From Neoscytalidium dimidiatum (Eukaryota > Ascomycota > Dothideomycetes > Botryosphaeriales > Botryosphaeriaceae): a stretch of 64,000 bases of DNA. A program made the position numbers and the translations under genes. Of this stretch, positions 11,266 to 22,080 are shown piece after piece (within the stretch, counting starts at the first letter, position 1; every line of letters starts with the position of its first letter). The stretch spans positions 496,001 to 560,000 of the forward strand of contig CM074696.1 of NCBI GenBank assembly GCA_037367355.1. The letters run 5' to 3'. The notes under the pieces were generated by a model. It was not told the origin of the DNA and did not search any database. It saw only the letters and a list, made by a program, of their open reading frames with translations.

Positions 11266-11334
11266 GAGAAAAGGTCTTGAGTTGAGGAGCCAAATAGCCA
11301 GTTTCGAGGCGCCAAATGACAGAGAGGAAGTGGA

Positions 11335-11342
11335 TATTTATA
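11335..11342 (-). promoter_or_regulatory. TATA box (TATAAATA) for small Cys-rich ORF
   Basis: Perfect TATAAATA on the minus strand, 70 bp upstream of the ATG at 11265. It is the main reason to take that small frame seriously. Confidence 0.4.
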
Positions 11343-13444
11343 CCCGTAGGACACCACCGAAGAACCAGCATACAAGCTATGGACAGTCCAAACTGCTGCT
11401 TAACTCCGTTCCATACTCCTTTGGCGGCCTTCGCTCAGACTTCCGATTTAGAAGGCAACGGAAGCAGGCAAATTCGATGCTGTCGTTGCCTGGAGTAGAG
11501 GACCAATGGCGCACTGCAAGGGCCGCCACTTTTGCAGTATTAATCATCCAAGTGAGAGAATAGGGCCGTAAACCACCATCTCGGGAACCGGCATATCCAA
11601 TATCTCCCGTCCCTATCAGCCACGGGCCCAGGATGAAGACCGATGAGGACCTGAAGTGCATCGTCACGAACTTGCGGTGAGCCAGATAGCCACGGCTCCT
11701 AATGTTCCTTCATCATGGTTGGATAATGCGGTATCACGCATGTGCGTAGCAGCTGACATCGCGTCGACGTGTCTCTGCAGCACGCGGATACGCGTTAGTG
11801 GAGCGACTCTACGCCATCCAATAGACCCAGGCCGTTGAAAGAGGTGTGTGGGGTATGCGTCCGAAGTTCTGCAAAAGTGGCTCGATGCATCGAAGAGGGT
11901 GTCGTCATTTGCAGTCTGGTTGGCGCGGTGATGGCGGTATTCCTTCCGGTGGGTGTCTGTGGAAGCGAAGTTTTTCACGCCGGGCGCGCGGCAAGGCTGA
12001 CCACCCATTGGAGAAATAGAAATAGAAATAGAAATAAAAGTTGTACATGTCGGCTACAACTTCTTACAGGATGACATGAGGAAAGTAGATGCTAGGAAAT
12101 CGTGATGCGGATGGCGGCATCTAGTAAGGAACAGTCACTTCCACAAATCCCGACTCATGGCGCAGAGAAATGCGGAAAAGACACCCGGAATGACGACTGG
12201 GTATTCCAAGAATCCGGTGTCCAGTGGCAGGCGATTGGTGTAAAAGCTGAGGGGCGTGATGCAGAATCGGTAAGGCTGCGTCAGGCCAATAAGGAAGCAG
12301 AGCAGTCCACCCCATCGTAACGGGGCGTATCGTGGACAAGCACGTGTGAGGCACAGCCGTCCAGAAGACAAGGGTCTCAACGCATGATACGGTAGCATCG
12401 ATTTCCTACGGTGGAGGGCTTGAATAGCGGTGAAGAAGACCCAAAGGTAAGAGCTTCAGCTGGATAGTGGAAAGGAAGAGGAATGGTATTAGGACCGTGG
12501 AGGACTGAGGAAACCGAAGATCCCGAAGAAGTTGTGACAAGGCTGCTGGTGATGGACTTGCCAGATAACAGGTCTTTTGCACAAGAGTCTCGGAGTTCAA
12601 CTACAAGAGCGAGCTATTGACTTATAAAGAGGCACGTAGTAGCGGCTACTGTACGACATCTTTAGCTACCCGACGATCCGAAGGGCCAGCGAATATCAGC
12701 GGTCCGTTTCGGGTCACGGCACTCAAAACCAGCAACGGAAGTCCATTTGCTGACCTGACGTGATTTAGCCGCAGAAAACAGTGGACGCCGTCCTTGGAAA
12801 ATAATGTAGGAGCCGCATTCGCGCCGGATTCACCATGTTGCCAGCACCCATCAATCCGCGACCGAAGCGCGCGATCGGCACATGGGTGGTGCTGTAGACG
12901 AAGTCCGAGCGCGGAGGGACGAGAAAAATAATTGCCGCTTCCCTGCGCAACCGTCCCGTGGCGCTGCGGCACAGACTTATCTCCACCAGGGGAAGCCGAC
13001 GTTTCGAAGCTATGCCACGATTCCCCCCTTCGGAAATTTGCTGGGTCCACCACACCCGCCAACGTCACCGTTTCTTGGAGGGTCGCCCCGCGAGGCTTGT
13101 TTCAAACAGTATTCGCTTGCCCGGGCTCACGTTTCAACTTGGCGAGTGCGTTGTATAGGCGATGAATCGTTCATGCAGAGGGTCCGCCGGTACTTTCAGG
13201 CGAGGACAAGCCTGTCCCCTTACATATACCCATCGTCTTGGCCGTTTCTTTGCTCCCGTTTCTTCCTTCTCTCCATCCATTCCCCGCTGTGCCGGTTGCC
13301 CTTTTTGGATACACTCTCTTTCTTCAGTCGCTCTTTTTTCGCCAGTACCGCGAGTTGATCTCGTAACCTTTCACTCTTTCCACCACCATTCTTGAGTAGA
13401 CCTCGAAAATAAAAAAGGAATTCTCAACAGTCAATCCGCACAAA
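11343..13444. other. Intergenic; promoter of GH131 gene at right end
   Basis: No convincing gene. It contains a gaaata hexamer repeat (about 12013-12036). The last 250 bp before 13445 are strongly pyrimidine-rich on the plus strand, as is usual for fungal promoters and leaders close to the start site. Confidence 0.5.
12013..12036 (+). repeat. (gaaata)4 microsatellite
   Basis: Four tandem gaaata units followed by aaag. Confidence 0.85.
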
Positions 13445-14744
13445 ATGCGCGCCACCATTCGCCCCGCCGCCTTCCTCGCCGGCCTTGCCAGCACCGCCCT
13501 TGCGGGCGAGACGCTCTGGGATGGCCGCTTCACCGCCGACACGGCATCCGAGCTGTCGGCCTGGTCGTGGTCGAACCAGGCGGGCGCGTACCAGTACTAC
13601 ATCCACGGCTCGGGAGAGCTGACCGACTACGTCAACGTGGGCGCCGACTTCAAGAACCCGGTCGACACGGCGAGCACGCAGGGCGCCAAGATCAGCATCG
13701 ACGAGACGTCGCAGTGGAACGGCGGCGGCATGCTGCGCACCGAGCTGATCCCCCAGACCAAGGCTGCCATCAACGAGGGCACCGTCTACTACCACTTCTC
13801 GCTCATGCGCAAGGAGGAGAACGCGCCCAACCCCAAGCACGAGCACCAGGTCGCCTTCTTTGGTGAGTTCCTCCTCCTTCCCCCACCCCCTTCTCCCTTC
13901 CGGGTTGCAAACCGCGCGGTTCGAGTTGCTGACGCGGAATCCCTCAGAGTCTCACTTCACCGAGCTCAAGTACGGCCTGATCTCGGGCGCGTCCGGCACG
14001 GAGGACAACTCTCTGCGCTGGTACGCCAACAGCCAGTCGCAATGGAACGTGACTTTCGAGGCGGGCGTGTGGCACAACGTCGCGTACGAGATCGACTTCT
14101 CGGGCGGCAGCGTCACCTTCTGGCACAGCACGGGCTCCGACGCGCTCACCAAGGTCGCCGGCCCCGTCTCCGTCTCGGCCAGCTCCAACGGCGCCGACTG
14201 GCACCTGGGCGTGCTGCGCCTCGACGGCAACACCGACGCCACGCTCGAGGACTGGTACTTCAGCGGCGTCTACGTCGAGAGCGGCGACCTGACGACCGCC
14301 ATCGGCTCCGGCTCCGGCGCTTCTTCTTCTTCATCTTCTTCTTCCTCCGGCTCCACTGGCTCTTCTTCTTCTTCCGCTGCCGCCGCTCCTGCGTCGTCCG
14401 CTGCCCCGTCCACCTCGTCCGTCGCCGTCCAGGAGGCTGCCACCTCCTCCACTCCCGTCGCTAGCTCCACCTCTGCCGCTGCCCCCGTCGTCTCGACCCC
14501 TGCTTCTTCCGCCGCCCCCACCACCCTCCAGACCGTGACCAAGGCCTCCAGCACCTCCTCCTCCTCCGCCGCTCAGCCCACCGGCCAGACCGGCAGCGCT
14601 CCCGCCGAGGGCAACGGCAGCAGCAGCAGCTCTGACAGCAGCTCTTCCAGCAACGGTCTCAGTGCCGCGGAGCAGGAGGAGGTCAACCAGGGCATTGCCA
14701 ACTGGTATACAGCCATCAAGCAGTGGCTGGCCCAGAACCAGTAG
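13445..14744 (+). CDS. Secreted GH131 family beta-glucanase
   Basis: Glycoside hydrolase family 131, a fungal family with exo-beta-1,3/1,6- and endo-beta-1,4-glucanase activity, secreted and active on cell-wall glucans. Two exons, 13445-13862 and 13948-14744, are joined across G|AG to restore VAFFESHF; 404 residues. A signal peptide spans about 1-20 (MRATIRPAAFLAGLASTALA). The catalytic domain runs from LWDGRF (about 23) to about residue 250. It has the hallmark stretches WSWSNQ, YQYYIHGSG, NGGGMLRTELIPQ, YYHFSLMRK, FTELKYG, WHNVAYEIDFSG and NGADWHLGVL. After this comes a tail of about 140 residues, mostly Ser/Ala/Thr/Pro, ending in a non-repetitive segment with QGIANWYTAIKQWL. The tail is a probable O-glycosylated linker. 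I see no carbohydrate-binding module or GPI signal. Start context cacaaaATG is good. Confidence 0.92.
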
Positions 14745-15178
14745 ATGCCGGATCATGCGTGAATTGAGACAAGATGGGGTATGAGTGGAGAAAAAGGAAT
14801 GAGGCCGTCTTTTATTCGGTAAATACTTCTTGATATGGTGGTCAACCTATCTTTTCTTGTAAATGTATTCAAAGACAACTGTGCACAGTATACATACTAT
14901 TGCTTATGGGTCATCCTGCGTGTTATTTTTTTTCGTGACTGACACTATTTGATTGATTGATGAGATTTGCGTATACAGAGAAGGGTTCTGTTCGCGGAAG
15001 GATAATGGCCCTAGATTAGTGCGCGAACACTAGTTTGAATAAAGACTGAAACTTGCTTGAAGATGAAGCCGGTCAGGCTGTTATCGCAGGTAGTATTTTG
15101 AGGCTCTATGCAGCCCACCATACGTTACAGGTATCCTACATTTTGTGTTTCTCTATTCCCCCACAGTGAACACTCATC
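14745..15178. other. Convergent intergenic region
   Basis: 434 bp between GH131 and mL50, tail to tail. AT-rich, consistent with 3' untranslated sequence and polyadenylation sites of both genes. Confidence 0.5.
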
Positions 15179-16318
15179 TCAAATCTCGTGGCCAACGACA
15201 GGCAAGTTCCTATCCAGGAGCTTCTGCTCAATGACCTTCCACCTGCCAACCTCTTGCTCCTTATCGATAGGAGTGACTCTCCGCGATGAGATTTTCACGT
15301 TAGGAAGTTTGGTCAGGGCCTGGTCGCGCTTCAGCTTGTCCGCAAGCTTCTTCGGCTCCGGACGAGCAGTGATCTTGCTCAACAGGATGCCAGCAGTGTC
15401 GCTCTCAGCGATGGCAGGATCCGGGATGCGGATACCGGTAAGTTGCATGACGCGCTTGACAACCTGAAGAGAATTAGAAACCAGGTAGTCCGCCAGTGCA
15501 GGCTCTCCTGACTCACCGCAAACTTGATCTCCGGGTCCCGCAGCGACACCGGCCTCCATGCCTTAACCTCCTCCGACCTGATGCTTATTGCCTCCGGAGC
15601 GTCGCCATTACTCGCGGTCTGGTGTTCCACAGTTTTCTCCTCCAGCACGGGGCTCCCATCCTCCGCAGCCCGCAATACCACGTTCAACGTGGCGTCCTCG
15701 ACCGAATCATACAGCGCCTCGAGCGGCACGCCATCCTTCCTCGCCGTGAAAACCTCAACCAGCGCCCTCTTCAAGGCCGCCGCAACATCGCTGTTCCCGC
15801 TCAGCTTTTGCTCCGGAATGAACCTGCAATCAGCCAGTCAGCAAAAAACAGCTTCCCCGACAAGCACAACTTTGTTTTTTTTCTCTTAAGCTGTTCACTC
15901 GCCCTCTGAACGGTGGTACTTGCTCCTGCTCCTTGGCCCAGGCCTCGCCGCCAACCCACTCCAGCCCATGCCACGTCGTCGCCGGCACGTACGCGTTCTG
16001 CGTCTGCCGCAGCTGGCGCCGCGGGCCCTCCGTCTGCTGCTGTTGTCGCTGCGGGCGCTTGGGCGCGGGAGCCGTGGCCGGGTCCCGCAGCGGCGAGTCG
16101 CGGCTGTACGGGTCTTCGCGGCCCGGGGCGTATTCGGTGCCCCAGATCTTGGAGCGTAGGCGCTCGGTGAACGGCTTGCTCGTGTCGGTGGTGGTGGTGC
16201 TCGGGCGGGCGTCACGCGGCGCGGGTGTGGTCGAGAAGAAGGCGCAGGCGCGGCAGGGGCGCGGGGCGGGGGCCGCGGCGAGGTCAATTGGCCGCGGGAG
16301 GCGTGGTATTCTGCGCAT
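15179..16318 (-). CDS. MRPL50: Mitochondrial large-subunit ribosomal protein mL50
   Basis: Component of the mitoribosome large subunit. Three exons, 15903-16318, 15517-15823 and 15179-15463, give 335 residues. The N-terminus (MRRIPRLPRPIDLAAA) looks like a mitochondrial presequence, followed by Arg/Pro-rich low complexity. The C-terminal part has the conserved block TGIRIPDPAI, then LPNVKISSRRVTPIDKEQEVGRWKVIE, which fits fungal mL50. The second intron (15464-15516, 53 bp) is ordinary GT-AG. The first intron (15824-15902, 79 bp) only preserves frame if the donor is GC (GG|GCGAGT). The nearby GT donor would put the next exon out of frame. The mL50 assignment is from remembered family pattern. 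Confidence 0.78.
15824..15902 (-). other. Probable GC-AG intron in mL50
   Basis: Minus-strand donor GG|gcgagtg and acceptor attgcag|G join ...PPFRG to FIPEQKLS in frame. A GT donor 6 bases further on would give phase 0 and a wrong frame. Confidence 0.65.
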
Positions 16319-17768
16319 GGCGGCGGTGTTGGGGATGTGTGGGGGGGGAGAACGGATGGAGGTGTTGCGAAGCTTAGGGCGGTCGAGTTCGGCAGGTCCA
16401 GAAATTCGGCCGCGCCAAGATGTCGCTTGCACGTGATGCGCAGTCGGCGTTTGCGTCGCGGCGCAGTTCCCGACTGGCTTCCCGTCATCGTTCACGTCCC
16501 GCAGCAAACACCCTCGCGTCGATTCGAGCTTACGACCGAATTGGATTTTCGAATGCACATCGTGGACCGCGAAGGGGATCTAATTTCGCATACAGCAAGC
16601 GATCCCATCACAGTCCTCCTTGCACGACGATCTCGCAACGGGCACGCGGGCAGCTGATCCGCCCATCGCGCTCGGCAATGCCCGCCTGGCGGAGGAGGCC
16701 ATTCCGTCCCCCCAGCCTTCTCGAAATCGAGCGCACGAGCAGCGAAAAAATAAAAAAAAACCACCTTCATGGTCCCGTGATGGCCTCTCGGCCATGCACC
16801 CTCCCAGGCCAGGCTACGCGCCCTGCTCCAACTTCCAACGTCTGGAAGAAGACGTCCGTGTAACGTTGTAGCCGCACCCGCCGCCCGCCTGCATACGCGA
16901 CGTCGCACACATGCCCATCACACACTTGCACACGCTGCACCTGACCCGATTGCGCCTGCGCACACTTTCGGACCCCGGTCGTCTGGTGCTCCCTTCGGTT
17001 GCACTGTCGAACGTCTGAAGAGTTGGAATGTGTCACGACGTCGGATGCTCCAATTTATCGTGCAGCCTGTAAACGGCTGTAAACAGTCGGCGATGCCGCA
17101 GTGGTTGGTCAGTGCGTGTGGCCGGCGCTGATGGCTACTTTGGCTGGCTCTCCTCGACTTGGTCAGGTAGGGTATGAATCTTGGGTACCATGCCTTTGCA
17201 TTCTTGACCGCAGTCTGTCACCCTGGCCACTGCTGTTCCTCTTATGGCTTTGAAGCTGGCGTTTATCCTGCGGCCGTTTGGTCCGGCCCAACCTGATGCA
17301 TTGCGACACTTCGTGCTCCTCAAGTCACGACTATGACTGGACTCTGATACAATGTCTGCTAACAGTTCTGAAATTTACGGCAACATCATAACATGAAACC
17401 GAGCTCCATGACCCTACGTCATCTCTCACCAACTATCGCAGAACATGGTATTCTAGGTCAAAAATGAGCTGCACTTTATATTCCAGCTCGCTCTCACCGC
17501 AGCTTCGATTACTGCTCCCCTCGCGAGCTTCAGCAACAGTGAACCCAGTCCTTCGGCAACATACTGTCCTATTAGGATATTGCCCGCTACTCTGTCGGAG
17601 CAGGGTTGATGACGCCGGTCCCTTTGAAGAAGCCCCGCAATGCTTCTGATTAGACCTCCGGATACCTCTCGTTGTCGAAACCCTCAAACAATGCCTGTCA
17701 GCATATAATGCATCATCACGCTAGCTTGAATTAGTCTTCTTTTCTCCAGTACGATTGCCAGGTCGCGC
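16319..17768. other. Intergenic, no supported gene
   Basis: Promoter of mL50 on the left, and GC-rich then mixed sequence. Open frames are short and mutually overlapping. Confidence 0.5.
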
Positions 17769-18032
17769 TTACGATTGAAGGCCCTGCAGACCTCCCCACA
17801 TTCTCTCGCTGTACCAACCCTTCAACGAGTCCAGCCTTTCCAGCGTCGACTCAACCACATACATAGCCTGCACATTCTCCGCAACCTCGACCGCATTCCT
17901 CCGATACCAAGAACTACACCATCCGGTCAGCACACCAACTCCCAACCCGCGTACCAATGCGAAAATCCAATATTTCAGCACGCCTACCACTCGCTCATCC
18001 AGCGCAACAGCAGCGACATACTCGCCCGCCAT
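17769..18032 (-). CDS. Possible small membrane-associated protein or 3' exon of an unresolved gene
   Basis: An open frame of 87 residues whose content looks protein-like: DERVVGVLKYWIFALVRGLG, then GVGVLTGWCSSWYRRN, a hydrophobic stretch that could span or lie on a membrane. An amphipathic helix with VVESTLERLDSLKGWY follows. Codons look more like those of the window's real genes than chance frames do. An acceptor-like tag occurs 18 nt upstream of the ATG (cggtag|GAGGCC), so it might be the last exon of a longer gene. I could not find a first exon. Family unknown. Confidence 0.35.
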   Translation of the reverse strand: MAGEYVAAVALDERVVGVLKYWIFALVRGLGVGVLTGWCSSWYRRNAVEVAENVQAMYVVESTLERLDSLKGWYSERMWGGLQGLQS

Positions 18033-18936
18033 CCGATACGTCGTGGCCTCCTACCGCTCCTTCCCGCTCGTCTCATACCATGGATTTCATATACTGGAGC
18101 TCTGGATTTTCGATTGGTACGCATGGTGTTGGGCACTAGATATGAGAACCTCGGTACTACATTTTTAAGTAGGACGCAGTTCCACTTCGAGAAACGGAGG
18201 AGACTGGCCACAGCGTGATGCCGTACACCGGAAACGTTGTAAGGTTTCCGCCGAGGGCAGATATGCTACGGAGAGAGACTAAAGCAAACCTCCCGGGGAT
18301 TTGGTAGGTTTAATCGAAACACTATTCCGTCGTCGTTCTTCCTTCTCGATTTATCCAGGACATTCCGTCTTTATCACGGTTCTTGAGTTCGTCCGAGACT
18401 AGACCATCGAAATTGCGTGCGAAACTGAATGCACATAGGAGCGCGGCGAGCTGCGAAGATACCTGGCATGACTAAGCGAATTGTGCCTCGCAAGGCGGAA
18501 ACGGGTGTGAGTGGTTCCACTCTCTGTACACAGGGGGAATAGTCAGCCGCTCAGGTACGACCGTATTGTTTGGAGGATGCTTGTTAATGACCAATAGCCG
18601 ATCAGCGTCAGTGCACGCCGCAGACTGTTGAGGCAGACGGGGCACGCACCGCCTCGCCTATTAATAGACCCATGCAGTGGAAATCCTTCGACAACACCAT
18701 TAAATTCTGCCTTCAGATAGACATCGGCTGACGCATTTGTTCCACATTGCCCTTCCTTCACCACGAAGACTTTTTTTTCCCCCTAGTTTTCACTTATTGT
18801 CTGCGCAATTCCCGAAAGAGCTGAGCTTGCATTTCCTGAATATCCAAAGAATTTCCGAAGTCCTCGGTACAAGGACTGTATCTCCCACAAGCTGGAAATC
18901 GATAATACATACCAGGAAGGTCCTCTACGGATAGAC
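18033..18936. other. Intergenic / probable first exon and leader of arrestin-like gene
   Basis: The frame of the arrestin-like gene stays open back to 18787 without an ATG. A first exon with the true start probably lies in this stretch, but I could not place it. Confidence 0.4.
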
Positions 18937-20166
18937 GTGGACACCGGAACAAGCCCGCCCAAGATCTATACTTGTGGAGACAAAGTGAGCGGAGCAGTCC
19001 GCGTCAACACAAGATGCAGAACCCGACGCGTCAGGATCGAATTCAAGGCAAAGTCGAAGTACTTCATATCCATAGGATCAGGCGACACCGAGACCATTTA
19101 CATCGCCAAAGTTTACCTTTTCACTTACACCCGCGAGCTTTTCTCTGGCCCCGACATCGCCGACTTCGGCACCCGCGATCAGCCGTTCGTCTCCTTTCCC
19201 TTTGAGTTCCACTTCCCCTGGACAGTCCAAATGCCTCCGCCCCTGCGGGAAGGATACCCTTTCAAACCGCACCCGGACTTCGAGCACCTCCCCGGCCACC
19301 CGCTCCCACCCACCATCATCGACCAGCGACTCAGCCACACCACTATCACCTACTACCTCGAAGCCATCATGGAAAACACGCACCCCACCTTCCTCGACTT
19401 CATCCACCTCGAAAAGAAGACCCAACAAACCCTCCGCTTCTCCCCGCCCTCCCCAACCCGCACGCCAGACCCCCGCCCCAACCACAAAACCACCGAGCTC
19501 ACCGCCCGCACCCGCCGCCTCGACCCAACCATCCCTCACGGCCTCTCCGCCGCCTTCAAACGCCTCTGCACCACCACCACTACCACGCCCACCCCCTTCG
19601 CCACCTTCGCCCTCACCACCACCGGGCCCACTGTCGCCCGCGCCGGCGCGCCCCTCCCCATCGCCCTCACCGTCCTCCACCTCTCCCGCTCCGAAGCCGC
19701 CCTCCCCGCCCCTCCCCCCGTCCACCTCACCCGCGTGCGCGTCCGCCTGCGCGCCCTCACCCGCACGCGCATGCCCGTCCAGCACCGCGACGAGCGCGAG
19801 CTCGACGCCACCGTCGTCGACAAATTCGAGCTGTTCGACAACCGCCTGTGGGCCCCGGCGGCGCTGCCGGACGGCGTGCAGGTCGCGCTGAGGGACGTTC
19901 CCGGGTGCAAGGGGATCGGGGTCGGCGCCGGGGTCGAGCCGACGTGCAGGAGCTACGGCGTGCGCAGGGAGTACGAGCTCGTGGTCAGGGTGTGGGTGGA
20001 GTGTGGGGGGAAGGCTTTCGAGGTTGATGGGGCGGGGTGGGGGATTAGGATTTTGGGGGCGCCGGTGAGGGAGAGGGAGGAGGAGGATGAGGGGGAGGGT
20101 GAGGAGGAAGGGGAGGGGTCGTTGCCGGCGTATGAGGGGAGGCCGCCTGGGTATGGGGAGGGGTGA
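18937..20166 (+). CDS. Arrestin-like (N-terminal) domain protein, 5' end unresolved
   Basis: Fungal arrestin-related protein; such proteins act as adaptors that recruit ubiquitin ligases to membrane cargo, or have unknown roles. From about 18937 the chain has the arrestin N-domain opening (PPKIYTCGDKVSGAVRV), strands RRVRIEFKAKSKYF and KVYLFTYTRELF, then FVSFPFEFHFPW and an HTTITYYLEA strand. A Pro/Thr-rich insert follows, then a second beta-rich half (ALTVLHLSRSEAALP, REYELVVRVWVECGGKAFEV). The tail is acidic, with a Pro-rich ending SLPAYEGRPPGYGEG that includes PAY and PGY, which could be PY-like but are not the canonical PPxY. Odd: no in-frame ATG precedes the conserved domain. The frame is open to 18787 with no start, so an upstream exon or a non-AUG start is needed. 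The listed start is the GTG at the conserved region. Confidence 0.7.
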   Translation: MDTGTSPPKIYTCGDKVSGAVRVNTRCRTRRVRIEFKAKSKYFISIGSGDTETIYIAKVYLFTYTRELFSGPDIADFGTRDQPFVSFPFEFHFPWTVQMPPPLREGYPFKPHPDFEHLPGHPLPPTIIDQRLSHTTITYYLEAIMENTHPTFLDFIHLEKKTQQTLRFSPPSPTRTPDPRPNHKTTELTARTRRLDPTIPHGLSAAFKRLCTTTTTTPTPFATFALTTTGPTVARAGAPLPIALTVLHLSRSEAALPAPPPVHLTRVRVRLRALTRTRMPVQHRDERELDATVVDKFELFDNRLWAPAALPDGVQVALRDVPGCKGIGVGAGVEPTCRSYGVRREYELVVRVWVECGGKAFEVDGAGWGIRILGAPVREREEEDEGEGEEEGEGSLPAYEGRPPGYGEG

Positions 20167-22080
20167 TTGCGGGTGCTGGGTGGCGGATGGTTTTCTAATA
20201 TGGGAGTTTTATTGGGGGTGGTGTTGGGCGGAATTGGTTCAGCGCGTAATGTCGTAACAGTTGGACATTTCGGTCTTGTTCCGTCTGGACTTATTGCAAG
20301 GGCGGGAGTTCCTTCTGTAATCGGAGTTGTAAGTATTTTCTACCGTCTTGAGTAACTTTACCCTGTATTGCGTGGGCCTTGCTCACGCGTGCGGCCCAAG
20401 GCTCGGGTTGAAGTTTTACAGATTATATTTCTCATCACAAAATTTGGTCCAGACTCTAGCTCCAGCAAGTCGTAAGGATCTCCAATATGCATTAAGTCAT
20501 GACACAACAAGTGATTCCGATTATGTTCGGGCAGATGGCGTTAAAAGATTAACAGCAAGATGTACGTCTTCAAGGATTGAAGCACGAATTGGTCCACAAG
20601 CGGGGGAACGTGCTCTCAACCGATGCAGACTACATGCAAACCAACGGCAAACCGCAGGGAATGACGAGTATGTCATTTGCTCAGGAGCTCGGTTGGAGCC
20701 ATCCTTTTCCAAAGTGACGCTTGGAATTGGTGCCGTTGTGGAATGTGACGCGTGTCGCATGCTCCGGGCCTTCCTCTCATAGTAAGCAGGCAGATTTATA
20801 AATCTTCGGGAAGGCAGTGCGGGTATACTTCAAAGAGATGAATAGATCGTCGGCAGGCCCCCTTGTCAACTCGACTCAGCCGAAACCCCACTGTTCCCTG
20901 CTCTTGCCTCGACACCTAGCAAGATGTAGCGGACCGAGTCATTTCCGCGCTTCAGGCACGCTTCCGAGCACTGTTACCCGCTACGGATGCCGGGATGCGT
21001 TACAGCAGCCTACAACTTTATGCCCACTACCGCTCCCAATGCCGGGTCGCGTCAATTTGTACCATTCATCCCAGCAGCACACTGCCGAGCTACCCGCATC
21101 TTGGCCATCAAGTCTTGTAAAAATTCCGGTTACTCCCGCACCGATGTAAATACTTATTTTTTTTTTTCTTTTTGGTCTGTAACGGGGTAACTATCTTTGT
21201 TAACGTGACCGGCCTCATCTCTACAACACGGAACGGTTAGGATGGACAAGGCAATTCTGTGAACGTGTGCTGCATTTGCTGGTGAGTGCGCGCTGGCTTT
21301 CCTATCTGATAGAACCCTATCGGCGATCAAGGGGAGGAGAATTGAGCGGAATTGACCGACCACGTCGGATGCAATCTCCCAATTAAAAATGCATGATCTT
21401 TCGGCGTCGATTTTATGTGAGGCTCCATCTTATGTGATTCAAACTCTAGTCTTCAGCAACAGCTGGTTGGCATAAATGAGCTTGGCCTGCTGCAATATGT
21501 GCGACAGTGAGGAAGGCCTTCGTGTCAGAAAATTCGGTAGTGAGCGTAAATGTATGGCTGAGAACAAGACACTATAGAGATAGAAGAAATTGTATACGCA
21601 ATATGCAAGATATGTAATATTAGGTGAGGCTCATGGGTACACTGGTACGCACTGGCGGCTTTGGAAGTAATGTTTTCGCCTCGCCCTACAGTTGCCCAGT
21701 GAGCAGCACAAGTCCCGATCCTTTTCGTCCTTCTCCCTTTAGCACTTCTACGAAATTAGTATCATTTTTTTTTTGGGCTCTCCTGGAATCGGGAATAATT
21801 GAAATTTCATAGTCATGAATTTGAGCACGCTTCGTACAATTTAGAATCCATCTTATCTAACATCATCGCCCTTTATCTCACATGACAATTCCCTTGGGCT
21901 GGAATACAAGCCACACACTTTCTCTACGCATAGAGCTGTAAATTTGCTGGGACATTGTTTTTCCAAGTATATGTTATGCAAGTACACTACTCCATCGTGC
22001 TATACCCGAGGCGAATGTTTCTTTCCTTCCTTTGTGGGAGCTCACAGAAGACTGGAGTTCGTGCATACTAGTCTTCTGAC
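20167..22080. other. Intergenic, gene-poor
   Basis: About 1.9 kb with AT-rich patches, short T runs (about 21151-21172, 21766-21775) and no frame that I can defend. Confidence 0.5.

Noticed and set aside
13445..14464. Unspliced reading of the GH131 gene as 339 residues
   Set aside because: The frame after 13862 becomes Arg/His-rich noise; splicing out 13863-13947 restores the family sequence.
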